This document shows, in pieces, positions 50,543-63,678 of a stretch of DNA of 64,000 bases; the stretch's first letter is position 1; every line of letters begins with the position of its first letter. This DNA is from Motacilla alba alba (taxonomy: Eukaryota > Chordata > Aves > Passeriformes > Motacillidae): contig NC_052018.1 in the NCBI RefSeq assembly GCF_015832195.1, positions 27,122,115-27,186,114 on the forward strand, written 5' to 3'. A program made the position numbers and the translations under genes. The notes beneath the pieces are model-generated. The model saw only the letters and a list, made by a program, of their open reading frames with translations. It searched no databases and was not told the DNA's origin.

Positions 50543-52424
50543 CTGAAACAAAGATATCATTAATGGTGAATGAATGAACTCTACTACTTCTTGTGAATAA
50601 AAGAGTCGCATATTCTCGTGGATGTTTGGCTATCTGAGCCCAGGACTAACTCAGACAATGAATGTGGCTGGCCTGGGAAACCTCAGCTGCACTCAAAGCA
50701 GTTTAAGGAAAGCCTGAGAGAAGTATCAGCCATGGCTACCTCTTCTCTTTGGGGCATTTAAGCTGCAGCTCTTTGCCCTTGGTATCTGACTGAGCTGTGT
50801 TGCAGCCATGGCCAATGCCTAGCTGTGTAGTATGCAGACTTTGGCCTACAGATAGGCTCCCTGGCTTGATCTTGGATCTGCCCCAATCCCTGTAGCCTTG
50901 ACTGGCCCCCTCTGCTGTTCCTGGACACAGCCACTGGCGCTGCCCTGCCTGCCTCATTCACATACTGTCAGACTCGTGGCTGACTGCTGCTTCTCAAGGA
51001 GCCAGCCCTTACTGCTCACTGACCCTAAGATCAGGACTGCAAGTAGAAGTAACCCTAAAAGAACTTTCCCCAACTATTTTTTGTTCCTTAGCTTCAGCAA
51101 GTCAATTTTCAGAGAGTATATGTAGTCTCAAAATACTTTAATGAACCAGAGAGAACAGATTTGGATAGAGCATCTGGATAAATATACTGGGGAAATGCAA
51201 TCCATTTTAAAGGACAGAAAAGCTTTCTTGGAGAGTGTGGGACAAAATCAGAAACTACAAGCTAATTCAGTAATTAATATATTAGAGAGTAGTGGAAGTT
51301 AGAGGACCACATTTATTCAAAGCAGTCAGTAGCTGAGAAAAAAACCCAACTGGTTTTATATTTAAATGAAGACAAAATGTGATTAAGGTCTTATCTGCAC
51401 AGTACATCACTTGCATAATACATTACATTTGCCTGTTTAAGTGATACAGAATATATACTGTAATGAATAAGACATTTTTCAGTGATACATGAACCCTATT
51501 TTTTGCTCTTACACAGTATACTACATCTTATAACATCTGCACAAATAGGTGTTCTCCTAAACACATACACATTTCAGCACATACTTGTGCTGAAATTGAA
51601 TACATGCCATGGAGAAACTATAGCTACTCAGTTGAATTTTGCACAAATTCAATATATTTGTTTTCAATTGATGGAGAAATGAAACCATTGCAATGAGCAA
51701 ACTATTTGCATTGTATGACTAATTGAGAATGCTGATTGCAGGTTGCCTGAAGACCATTAATAGAGTTCACCAAAGTGATTTTGAACATCACTGAGATAAA
51801 AAAATTAAATTGAAACAAATTTAAATTTAGCTATTGAAATTCAGTATACATTGCTGAAAATATGGCAAAGATTCTACTGGATTCTTTATTAAAACAATAA
51901 GCAAAAATTGTTAACTTACTTTACTTTTTAGCTACCCAAGTAAGAAAATTTTTTTTTGTTATGTTCTATTTGTGGTCTTCAAAGTATTCAATGAAGGTGA
52001 GGAAATCATGAAAGACCTCTTAGAATAGTATAGCTTATTTTTATGTAGAGAAAATCTTGACTGGAAGAAATAAGTGTCTTGGTCAGAGTTGCAGAGAAAG
52101 CTGTGGAAAGAAATCTGCTGGTACTCCAATATATGATCTAAACATGAGCCCACATGAAAGCAGCTGGTATTTTCTTCTTATCAGGATTATTTCTGTTCGA
52201 TAACTTTTGAGCCTTACTGAAATGAGCTCTTAATATTTGCTGAAGATTTCACAGTAATGTTACTATAAAGCTGGGACAATAAAGCCTGGAACATTTTTCA
52301 AACTAGCCTTTCAATTATAGTCATTTGTGCTGTTATGATGTTATTCTTCTTTTTTCAGAAATTTCTTTTGCATGAAAAGATACCCTCATTTATTTTCTAT
52401 TTGTATGTTTCACGAAATTAAAAC

Positions 52425-52505
52425 CCAACAACAAAACCAAAACCAAATCAAAACAAAAAAGTCCAAAACAAACCAGCAAAAAACCCCCACCAATCCCCCC
52501 AAAAA
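52425..52505 (+). repeat. A/C-rich simple tract
   Basis: Repeated aaacc, aaaac and caaaa units passing into runs of C near its end. Confidence 0.88.
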
Positions 52506-54602
52506 CTGTAAAAGAATTGTCATAACAATGAGAAAAATTCTCTTTCAGTGTACTGTTTTGAAATATATCCCTCAGCGCAGAAAACTTTGTATTTTGAATG
52601 GTTTAGTTTCTTATGTGCAAATGAGCTTGAACGAGATTGAACCATCCAAATACTTTTCCTATCTGTGGCATGTGTTATCTGCATCTTAATACTGCTGAAC
52701 CTTGATCTATTTCTGCCTGTACTTTGGTTAAGGAAAAAAGAAAGATAAAAGAACTGTAAACTAGTGCACCACAGACCAAGTTAAGTACTAGGCCTGGTTG
52801 TGTGAGTAGGCAAGAGTCACTGAGACACAGAATATTCAGTAGGTGTTTGATACATGCCATTCAGTGCCACTGAGAAAGAGCAGAAAAGTTGACAACACGT
52901 TTCTCTAACACTGGTTTAATTAAGAAATTGGAGGGCATAGTGAATGTAAGACACTAGGACTCACAGGACTTTTTGCAGTCAACTTCCTCATCTGTAATTT
53001 CTCTTTTATTTGTAATGTTTGAAATTTCTAAAACTAAATTTGATTACTGAGTGGAAGGCTGTCAATAGGCAGGGAAAATGGAACTTTGCTGAAAAGGATG
53101 CACTGAAGGTAAACCAATGTAACATTATAAATAACTCACAGATATATAGATATATTTTAGCTTTATAATTCTATCGCAATTAATTTAAAACTTTTATTTG
53201 TGAATGTATTGAATACGTATAGATATATTTGAGGAAGTATCTCAGTAAGGTTAACTTTTGTAGTAACATAATATATTCAAGACTTTCAGAAATTAAAAGA
53301 GATGAAAAACAATTGAAAATTATTACAGTTCCTTGTGTTACAAAATAAAGTCTTATTTCTCTCTATTTTTAATTGTTCAGGTGGCATGAAAGTTACTTTA
53401 ATGATATGGGTCTAGGGACATCTGGAAAGCTGTTACTTAAGATGAGACAGATGCTGTTTTTTACTTCTGTTTCTCTGAAATATAGGAAATCCTGCATTTG
53501 TCAACTCTGTCTATGGGGCTTCTGGGAGTTGCAAAGTGATGGAATATGCAGAATATGGAAGCTAAATATCTGCTGTCACAGTTATGGTCATTTCCATCTC
53601 CTTATTTCATTGCAGAGGAATATTACGTAATTGACCTCTGCAGGTAAGAGGATTCTAATGGGATTCTTTTGCCCTAAGCTCTCTACTGTTTTGCTCATCA
53701 GAACAGTACCATAGATGTTTCTCTCCTTACCATGAACTATTTATGAACCAATGTTTGCAAGCAGCAGAGATATCATAGCAGCCCCATAATCATTAGTTCA
53801 GGTACTTAGGTTGTTCAGCATAACATAAGTAGGTACATGAATCAAAATCAGAGGTGTGTAAAATATTAGGCACTGTAAAAAGGCTATTTCCCTCTGTAAA
53901 TTATGTATGCGTATGTCTGAAAAAGAAACTGGCACTAAAGGACTCACAGATCTGACAATGGCAAACTCCAATTTAAACAACTTGTTTTTCATCATCTGTT
54001 TATTTCTACTTGGTATTATAAATTTTGTACTTTATGATAATTTTCACTTAGCCTTGTTTCAGGCATCAGCTGGAAAATATTTTGCCTCGGTTCAAATTTC
54101 TAGCTATAAGTTGCTTAGGCCAAATAAAAATGGTCACTAGCATCTAAAACAAAAAGTAAGTGTCATGGGAAAGCTATTTACAAGAGACTCATAAAAGAGG
54201 TGAAAAAGTCCAGGGAAAATCTGTCTAATACAAGGACTTCAGAATTTAGTCTGAAGTATCAAGAATGTATTGCTTTTAGAAAGGACAAAGAAAAAATAGA
54301 ATGCCTAATTCCAGTAAAAACTGTTGCTTTTGTTTCTCCTTAGGGATGAGTCCTTTCCATAGATTTCCCTGGAAAAAATACACATAATTTCACTGCACCC
54401 TAAAACTGATGGCTTTAACCTTAAGCACCATGCACAAACCAGTTTTTCAACTTCTCAGTTTATAGTTTTATATCATTAAAGCTGCAATGAGCATAAATAA
54501 GATGACAAGGATTTTGTGTACTTGAGTGCTGTAATGACATATGTCGCTATTCCCTGTTCTTTTTACTCCTCTCTAAAACTGTCTGCTTCCAAAAGGTATG
54601 AA

Positions 54603-54658
54603 ATTAAAAAACAAACAAACAAACAAAAAAACAACAAAAAAACAAAAACCCAAACCCC
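54603..54658 (+). repeat. A/C-rich simple tract
   Basis: Repeated acaa and caaaa units ending in cccaaacccc; lies in the intron between exons A and B. Confidence 0.9.
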
Positions 54659-57250
54659 AGCTTTACAGCAGTAATAAAACCACAAGAGGCAACTGGTCAA
54701 GAATTCAGCCAGCCTACCACCTGCAAGATTTTTCCTAGCTGCCTTAATAGTCGGCATAGTGACATAAGCATTTCTACAGCATTAGCTGTTTGACTTTGTA
54801 TGTCTGCTTTTGTGTGAAATGAAGTACATCAGAAAATAATACCTCCTTAATGTAATACTGTGGACATCCACAATCCAGACATTTCCAGTTTACTTCTTTC
54901 AATAATACATACGTTATTATTTTGGTCCAATCTCCCTTCTACCGTAACTCATTAGGATGTTACTGAGTTAACACAAATGCTGGCCAAATAGTCTATATTT
55001 CTGAAAAGAGGAGGTACAGCTTTGATATGAACTCTCTCTATATGTATGCAATACTTAATGTATAATACACAGCATTTCCTGATAATTTCTCTATCACAAC
55101 AGAATGAGTTTATGGAAAATTGTTTCCATTGTAATAAGGAAGCTGCATGAACATCCTGAGGTTATCCTATCCATATTACTTGGACCAATGAAGGAAGTTC
55201 TACACCTAATTTTAAAAAGAGATTCCTTCGTACCTTCTAAGAAGCAGAAATTCTAGGAACCATTTTAATTCAGCAATTTTGCCCTTCACTTCCTCTCTTT
55301 ATGTCAGCAACAACTCTATCTGCCTTTCCTACTAGCATGCCTTGCTACTATACAAATATCTACTAGTAGTTCCCATAAAAGAATAAATCACAGTTTAAAA
55401 AAAGTCTTATTAGAGAACACTAGATATTTTCTGGCCCATAGTTTATGGTCGCAAAATATTTTTTCATCTTCTTATTCTCTGCAATATTTATTTGCTTATA
55501 ATTATACAGGTTTCATACCTTCTTAAAACTGTTATCTTTTATCTCCCATTTCATCATTAATTAAACTTGCTGTTCATCAGTTCCAGCCAGAGAGCTGATC
55601 TTGCACTCAGTAGTTGTATGCCCTTTCATAGTTTTCCTTGATTCTGAGTACATTTTTTCAGTAATTTTTTTTTGTCTTGGAACACAATTCTTCTCAGAAA
55701 GCATCACCATTTTTACCAAACTGTCCTATCTCTCTTTTGGGTTGCCTCTAAAAAACTAAGTTTTCTGCTTGCCATTACCTAAAAGAGAATGGTCTAATGC
55801 CTAGACTCTTGTTTATTTACCCTCCATTTTACTTATATATGCAGTTGAATTGCTCTTTGGATCTTTCTCATGCAGACCTTTTGGGGAATTTACGAATAGT
55901 GGCCAAGATTCAGCTACAAATATTTCAACATTATTTAAATTATATAGTCTTGCTTACATCTCCTGCCTTGATTTTCTGTTACACTAAATTTTCAGTTCTA
56001 TTAAGATTAATTCTAAGAATAGAGTTCTGTAATACTGTAAAGGCATGTTGATAAATTAGGCAATAAAAATTCTGCTATTTCAACAGATAGTTGTTAAAAT
56101 TTGGTAAGCACTGCTACGTGATTCCTGTTATACCAACTCAAACTTTGTAATGACCAAACTGTTTGCTACTGGCAAGTTTATTCCACATGCCATTTACTAC
56201 GAAGTCAAGTGTCTTGGAGTAATCTACCTATATTTTTGAAAAACAGCTTTTCTTAGAGATGCTTCACTAAGCAATTTGCATAGCTCCTCAGTGATGTTTG
56301 GGTTTTTTACCTCAGCAGCTTGCAGTAACTTTTACCTTAAATAATAAAAATCCCAAGGTATTATATGCTCCCCATTCCTAGATATTATATCCATATCTTT
56401 GTAGCTTAATAAATGACAAAAAATAGTATTTTTATGTAACACTGCAGTTATCTTCTAGCCTTTGTCCCTAAGAGACCCCTACCTTTATAGACATATCAGT
56501 GAAGACTTCAGAATCCTGCTCCATTCCAGTTTCAGTAATTTTACTTCTCTGCTACTTAAATTTTCTAACTTTTCAGTGCAGTTGTTAATTAGTTAATGTA
56601 TTCTTCAAGTCCTACATGGAAGTGTATAGCAATGTTCTGCACTGTTAAACTGTTGCTCCGTTCCACCTTAGCAGTTCTTGTACATTGAGGGTGAGATTGT
56701 GTGTTTTAAGCCATGGCCCAGGGAAGCTGTCAGCATCTGCTGTGAATTGGTTTGTTGTGCATACAGGGAGAAACCCACTATATCCATTAAGCAAGGGAAG
56801 ATTACTTCCCTGATGTGCCAGGCCTTCCTGACGGCTTAGCAGGAAAGGAAACCATTTCCAACTTGCTCCAATTTTTGTACTTTCACCAATTTGCATACAT
56901 TTTTTCTAAATCTGTCTGTTTTGTCAATTTAATTTGTCTTTGCTGGCCAGGTGCATGTCTATCTCTATGTCATTGTAACAATTGACTGAAAAATATTGAT
57001 TCTGAGTGCTGAATCGTAGCCACCATAGATTAAATAAGTATTGTAAAACAAGAAACTAATAAGTAAACTGACAGCTATCTTTCCAGTCATTCAACACAAC
57101 TGATTAACCTGCTGCAATTCCTAATGATTTTATGTTCTTTGAAACATGTTATTTTCTACTTACATTAAAGATAGCGACAAATTCAACATATATTTTCAAT
57201 TTTCCAAAGCACAACAGAAAATGGAAGAAATTAACTATCCCAGTTCTCAC

Positions 57251-57510
57251 CTGTTTTGCAAATGCACATTGGATTTCCATCTGCTTGAGCCAAACAGGTT
57301 GAATTGTTTATACATGGATTGTAAGGCAGCTCACAGGGACTGAAGCGCTGGTGGCAGAAGTCACCAGTATAAAATGGAGGACAAATGCATACAAACTGCC
57401 CCGGCTTCACAGATTCAAAACAAGTGGCTCCATTCAAGCATGGTTCAGATTCACATTCATTTATATCTTCACTGCAGTCTGGCCCTGTCCACCCTGCTGA
57501 ACATGTGCAT
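57251..57510 (-). CDS. EYS: EYS internal exon A (end of EGF-1, EGF-2, most of EGF-3)
   Basis: This is the most 5' EYS exon in the window, 260 bp, entered in phase 2 and left in phase 1. The acceptor reads cccctgcag and the donor ACAG/gtgaga. It encodes the tail of one EGF repeat ([12 protein letters not shown]), a complete calcium-type repeat beginning [10 protein letters not shown] and ending FYTGDFC, and a third repeat ([10 protein letters not shown]...) that breaks off after CICKTG and is finished by the next exon. All expected cysteines are present. The run CHQRFSPC followed by [12 protein letters not shown] closely resembles the human EYS segment with the same order of repeats, which is the main reason for naming the gene. 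EYS is secreted by photoreceptors into the matrix around the outer segment and cilium; human loss causes retinitis pigmentosa 25. Another EGF-array protein is possible but unlikely given the collinear match of all seven exons. Confidence 0.93.
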
Positions 57511-59462
57511 CTGCAGGGGTAAAAAAATAAAAGAAAAAGAGCATTGACATGGCAGGATAAAAATTAACAGCTTGGCCCAATCACTTCCAAATGTTTCTAT
57601 TTTAACAATAACAAAAAAAAAAAAAAAATCAGTAATACATTTCTATGACTATCTTTTCTTTTCCTGTCAATTGTATCAGAATGCATTATGAATAAAAGTT
57701 ATATTCAGGGTATTGTCCCAGAATTTATCTGAGCAAAAACAAAATGACTTATTCTAAGTCACAGTATCACTTGGAAAACCATCTGGTTTAGGAAATACAG
57801 ACAGAATCACGTTTAGATCATTTTAAAGATGAAACAAGAACACAAAGTATCAAACATGAAAAGTAAATTTTCTAAATGTTAAGGATTAGAAGGACATCTT
57901 TTTATATGTGTGAAACTAGTAAGTACTCCAATGTTTGGGGTGAAGTGCATCAAGTAGCATATCCAGTATGCCTAAAAAAGTGGGAATCATGAAGGATTCT
58001 ATTTTCATTGTGTTCTTTCTGTTTTTTGAATGCTTTTGTGACGATCTGTTAGTGATAACACAGAAGAGAAAACTTCAACCAAAATCTAAATTAAACCTGA
58101 TTTTAAGGAGCCTATCTTTGTGAGTTAGATAAATATCTTTTTGTATTCACAATATGACGTGGTTCTGTAAATTCAAACAGTTTGCTAATGTTTTCAAAGC
58201 TTGTGGAGTCAAATTTCTTCACTAGCTGCAATAAAAGAGGCCTCTATGTATTTTAAAAGTCATACATTCCTGTTACTTTCACTGTAAATAAAATTGAATT
58301 TAATTTTATTTTTGCAGCTTTTAGGCAGGACAAGAGACAATATGAAAGATTAACTATGCCAGCTCTTGTCAACTTTGATCAATATTGATTTCAGGTATTA
58401 AACCATTCAAATATATCTTCGTAGTTATAATTTGATAGGAGAAATTGTTCTTAAATAACAAACAGGTCGTTTAATGGAGAATCTGTTATGTAGTTCTGTT
58501 CTGTAAGGCACAGGTATTTCTTGCCACATGAAAGGCAAATTTCACCCCTTTAAAAAACCCAGTCTTTTCTTTCAGATTTTTTTGTATTCTGTGTTATTTA
58601 GTTATGGGATACAATTAACATGTCACATAAACAGAAATGGATATTGCAAAGAAATTTTATTTATACTTTTAAAGGCCTGAGTATTTTAGCATTAATGATT
58701 CAAAAATCCGGTTTCTGTATTTTTCCCATGTTAAAAACTAAGAGTCATTACGATCAAAAAACATTCAGGCATTCTTAAAATAACTGACAAAAATCACATT
58801 TCAGGACTCATCATTTACAATACTTAAAACATACTTTTGGAAATATGGTTAAAAATAAATATATTTTTTTATTCACTGCTTATGCACAACAAACATACCT
58901 GCTTTTGCTATACATGGCAGAATGCATTTATTATCTAGAAGCAACATCCACTGAATAACATTGCATGCCCAATCAGTGCTTTACAGAATTTTCTCTTAAG
59001 TAGTTAATATATAAAAGCATTAGACTCTTACAAATTAGGATCTCCAAATGTCTCATAGTGAACATAGGAGAACACTTTGACCCAACACATGTTAATTGTT
59101 TTACAGCTGTTCTTTTTTTTGTTGACTTCTTTTAAGAAGTTGTGAATAAATTACTACTGATGCACTACTACAAATTGGTATGTAGCACTTGGCTATGCTC
59201 CATTTTTAGCTTAGAAAGCTCATTAAGTGGAGAGCCTTTCACTTTGTATTAGGAGAACACCGTTCAGTTCTGACCTGGTCCAACTTTATGGACATAACTG
59301 AGGTGCAGAGGAGCAAACATTAAACACATTTCATTCCCTTTTTTCCCCTAATGAGTTTCATAACTGCCTTTGAGTTATCAAAACAATTCTGTATGACTAC
59401 AGGGAGCACTAGGTCACTGAAACACAGCAGTGTTCAGTGTTATCTATATACAGCAGTTATTA

Positions 59463-59539
59463 GATATATAAATATATATATCTCTAATATATATATATAT
59501 ATAGATAGATAGATATATATAGATATATATAGATATATA
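59463..59539. repeat. TA/GATA microsatellite
   Basis: Alternating TA with interspersed gata and agatatata units, flanked on both sides by a diverged copy of the same 26-bp sequence (59435-59460 and 59544-59569). Confidence 0.93.
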
Positions 59540-60639
59540 GTAACAGTGTTATCTGTATACAGGAGTCATCGACGCTGCACAGCTAGCCAGTCCTACCCTG
59601 GCTTCCTGCCAGCTACCAGCTGAGATGCAACAGTCAATATTAATGCAAAGGAGACAATTAATAACAGAGCTTTTTCTATTCCTTTCTGGATTATTAAAAA
59701 GAGTTACTAGAAGCCTCATTAAATGTAAAAAAAAAAAAAGAAATAAAATACATTGAAGCATCTATGCTGAGGCCCCGTTTTAAGAATCAAGACAAAATTT
59801 TGTGTTAATTAGAACTGGGTTTTTAAAAAAGGTAAGGAGGTGTTAGAACTATTAAAAGTGAATTATAAATTAAACTATTATAGCTGTTATTCTTGAAAAT
59901 TGACTGATCAAAAGGCAAAAATCCAAACACTTTTTCAAAATGACTATTTTTTTCACTTCATTACAAAAATCAAGATGATTTCAAGAATTCTCAGGGGAAA
60001 AATAAGGGTGATACATGCTTTTAAGAGCCCATATAAAGATAGTCAAAGCTGAATTTCTTTCTATTGTTATACCAACTTGCCAGCATCAGTATTTTTCTTT
60101 CCAATAACCAAATCCAAATACACCCACTGATATTGGAAAACCAAATCATGACTCTTTTATGTAAACTATTAATTTTAATAATATAAGCTCCATTAACTGC
60201 TTAGATTGTGACATGTGTAGAATTCCTCCAAAACATATGAATCAGCTTCCATAAGTATTATCTCTTTACTTTCCATACATCTCTCCATAAATTGAAAAGC
60301 TTTCTGTAGAAAAACAACCAAGAGGAGAGGGCAGTGAAAATACACAAATTTTATTCATGGTTTTCTATTTTACCACCTGTATTACCATTGAAGTCAGAAT
60401 TAAAAATTGCAAGCTATAGTCATGAATTGTATCCAGAGATGTGTATTAATGTAATAAGTTCCTCTGTCTCCATATGATGAGTTAAGTATTAAATTTGGTT
60501 CTTATCTGCTTGAAAACTCCCTTTATACTACTCACATTCCAGTGAAATATATAGGTGTCACCTGCCTTATATCCTACATTAAAGGTTTTAAGGAATTAAA
60601 TAACAGGGAAGAGTTTTAAGAGTTTTAAGAATACCTGAA

Positions 60640-60812
60640 CTGTTGATTTTGGAAACAAGTTTCTGAGGTTCATCTAGACTCCCCTGCTCAAAATAGGTAC
60701 AACTAGAGTTTTCTCAGGTCTGTGTCCAGCCTCGTTTTGAGTATCTCAAAGATGGAGACTCCACAGCCTCTCTGGGAAATCTATTCCAGCACCAGCACCT
60801 GACCACCCTCAC

Positions 60813-60845
<33 letters not shown>

Positions 60846-60990
60846 CATTTTTTATCTTAATGTGGAATTTCATGTAGTTTGCCTTCTGCTCACTACATAT
60901 TTTTCTGTCGCTGGATACCCCTGAGAAGAGTCTGCCTCCTTTTTTCTTGCTCTTTTTTATCAGTTATTGGTACATATTGGCAGGAGCTTC
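60640..60990 (-). mobile_element. CR1 LINE 3' portion, antisense, with long A-tract
   Basis: Antisense CR1 blocks 'gtgtccagcctcgttttgag', 'ccacagcctctctgggaaat' and 'ctattccagcacc' are followed by an uninterrupted run of 29 A at 60816-60844, then further CR1 ('tgtggaatttcatgtagttt'). The A-run sits where related copies have a shorter A stretch, so it is an expansion. Confidence 0.85.
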
Positions 60991-61149
60991 TCTGGGCCAA
61001 AACCATTTTTTCAGCATGCTAGCTACAGAGGCAGTCTCTCTGGAATCTTATGAGTTCTAAAGTGGCTGTCTGTCAATTAGAAAATCATATTGGTGGGTTT
61101 ATTCCAAACTACCTCAGCTAGAAGCTCTGGAAAACGCCAAAGCTTAACA

Positions 61150-61255
61150 AAAGCACATGGTGTGACTCTTGGGGATGGTCCTGCACAGGGGCAGAAGCAG
61201 GACATGATGATCCTTGTTGGTCCCTTTCAACTCAGCATCTTCTGTGATAAGCAGT
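61150..61255 (+). mobile_element. CR1 LINE 3' end, sense
   Basis: Ends with 'catgatgatccttgttggtc' and 'cctttcaactcagcatcttc' then tgtgataag, matching the last part of a CR1 element. Confidence 0.75.
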
Positions 61256-62205
61256 AATATAGATGAATATTCCAGAGTAGAACAAATTTCAGAAAAATCT
61301 TTTTTTTTTTTTCTTCTTGACCTCCTTCTTTATAGCAGAAAAATACAAGAAACCAGTCTTTTAGAGTCTTCTGTATAAAACCATTTCAGAAAATATCAGT
61401 CAGAGCACCTACCTTTGCCACAGATAGAGATGGTTTTGCAGACAAAATTGCAATATTTAAGAAACACCAGAACTGCTTTTTCCTCAGTGGTTCAGTCCAG
61501 TGGTTCAGTCAAAACAACAGGAATCCTAAACTGAACCCTCAGCTACAGTGTGCCCATCATTCAACTGCCTCTTTGACAGATTCTTGATGAGAAATGGCAA
61601 GACATTCAGTGAAGTTTAGGTCAGCCTTTTAGCCATACAATACATGGAACAATAGGCCATTCTACAGTAAAGATTTATGCTGTTTAGTGCATTCAATCAA
61701 ATCAACTAACAGCCTGAGAAACCACAGTGCTCAGTGACATATTTATTCCTTGTAAGCTAGAGGATATTGGATAATCTGAAGTAGAGAAATAAGAGTTTGC
61801 TTTCAATATATGCAGAGCTTGAAATTTAGGGCACCAACACGCACCACAAAGCTCCAAGGACACACACTTCCAGTCACTACAAAGGCTTCAAACACTCATG
61901 TTTCTATCTCTTCTTTCCTTCAACAAACATGATTTTTTTCTTTCATACTCTGAAAGTTTATTATGTTCTTTGTTCCACAGACAGCTACCAGACCTTTTGC
62001 ACCAGCTTCAACCTGAAAAAGCTGTCATGAGTTGATCTCTGAAGTTCTTCTTGTGCTCCTAGTTCTTTACTCTCATATGTCACCCTGAGATGATTTCAAA
62101 TTTTCACCTGTGTCTCTCCTCCTCTCCCCTAAATTCATTTTAGCCTGCCTTTACAATCATTACCATAATTAATTCCCTACTTTATTCCTAGAGCTCTCTA
62201 TTTGT

Positions 62206-62242
62206 AACCAATCAAATGTTTGTAACCAATCAATCTGATTAA
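62206..62242. repeat. Tandem repeat with two CCAAT motifs
   Basis: The sequence tttgtaaccaatcaa occurs twice, separated by a few bases (tg), so it carries two ccaat pentamers. There is no promoter context. Confidence 0.8.
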
Positions 62243-62594
62243 CTGCTTAGAGAAAGCATTAACTTGGGAACTTGGGCTGCAGTGCTTATGCTCTGATGGA
62301 ATTAACAATCTTGAGGGATATAGGATAGAGTCAGAACCCTGAATTTTAGGAAAAGAAACTTTCAGTTGATTAGCAGTTTAGATTAGATTTCAGTATTTGG
62401 GTCCATGGGATCCCCTAGGAAACTGCCTTCAGGGAAAAGGGATCTGAACAAAGCTGCCTGCTCTTTAAGGACTTTTTTTCCTCATGTAAGAAATCAGGTA
62501 AAGAAGGCAGAAGACCAGCATGCCTCACTAAGTATCTCCTGGATAAACTGAAGTGCTAGAAGGAAATACACAGGCGAGGAATAAGGGACTAAAC

Positions 62595-63005
62595 TCTGGA
62601 GAGAATATGGGATGTCATCTAGATATGTAGTAGTGGCATTAGGAAAGCTAAGGCCCATTTGGAGCTTAATTTGGCAAGAGCTGCAAAGAATAAGAGGGGG
62701 TTTATTGGTATGTTTGCCACAAAAGTAAGGTTAAAGAAAATGTACCGCTACAATAAATAAGACAGGAGAACTGGCAACAACCAACAGATAGAAGACTGAG
62801 ATACTCAGCATTTTTATTTGCCTCAGTTTTTACTGTTAATCTCACTGCCCACCTCTCTGAAGCTCATGCCAGGTACTGAGGGACTGAAGTCCTTCCCATC
62901 CTAGGAGAATGTCAGGTTTGAGGAACCTGAATATACCTAAGTGCATGGAACTCCGTGAGAGGTACCCTAGGGACCCGAGGAACTGGCTGATGTAGCTCTC
63001 TCCAA
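62595..63005 (+). mobile_element. CR1 LINE, 5' part of the reverse-transcriptase region, sense
   Basis: Blocks such as 'aggcccatttggagcttaat', 'ttggcaagagctgcaaagaa' and 'gaggaactggctgatgtagc' correspond to the region upstream of and entering the CR1 reverse transcriptase. Reading frame is broken. Confidence 0.75.
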
Positions 63006-63678
63006 AGGATTAATCAGTAAGTAACCAAAGACCAATTTGTCCATCACAGAGTAAATTGATAGGTGAACATAAATTGCAAAAATTATACATTAAAGAAAGT
63101 CCACCTGCCTTTATCTGCTGTTGGAATAAGGATATAAAGCTAAAATTAGGGAAAAAAAAAACATTTCTATCTTTGTGGTACGCACACATATACAATTTTT
63201 TAATCTAACTGAGATGTAGGTACTGGCTTATGGGAAGTATATACACCACTGGCAGTCTATGAGTTGAGTCTGAAGTGGTGGCTAAGGAAGCATAGATTAA
63301 ATACTTGGGGAATTGTACCAGGTAATAACAGACATGAATGGATGTTGCCCCAAACTGGAGAAAAAATATTTGGGAAGTATATGGTTGGGAAGAGAGATAA
63401 AAAGATTAAGTTTCTGCTACTGTATTAATATTGTCTAAGGGTGTCTTTTGCATGTTTGATGCATACAGAAAACCTTCGAAGGGCTTATATAGTTTTTACT
63501 CCCTTCCAGTTCAATTGCTACAGACTTTTAATCATTGTTCTTTTTTTTATTTTATTTTAAAGATATACTTTATTTGTTCTGTTTCTTTCCTCCCATAATT
63601 CTATGCATATGTTATTCCCTTTGGTAATAGTAACTAAAATTTATTCCAGATATTCTGTGTATTCATGAACATTACAGT

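Larger units (their letters stand above)
50543..57250 (-). other. EYS: EYS intron between exons A and B
   Basis: A 6708-bp phase-1 intron. It begins with a GC-richer stretch near 50640-51030 that I cannot assign to a repeat family; it carries overlapping minus-strand ORFs of 67 and 73 codons without recognisable motifs. Two C/A-only tracts occur at about 52425-52505 and 54603-54658. The remainder, including a pyrimidine-rich region around 55200-56600, shows no exon or clear repeat. Confidence 0.83.

Noticed and set aside
50393..50611. Minus-strand ORF of 72 codons overlapping exon B
   Set aside because: It uses a different frame from the EGF reading; exon B is supported by splice sites, phase and cysteine pattern.
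61400..61460. Minus-strand TGC...TGC...TGT followed by gtaggt, as a possible upstream EYS exon
   Set aside because: The translation lacks EGF spacing (cysteines close together, no glycine turn), has no acceptor at a suitable distance, and does not give the required repeat start.
62206..62242. Two CCAAT boxes as a possible promoter
   Set aside because: They result from a short tandem duplication, with no TATA, CpG or exon nearby.
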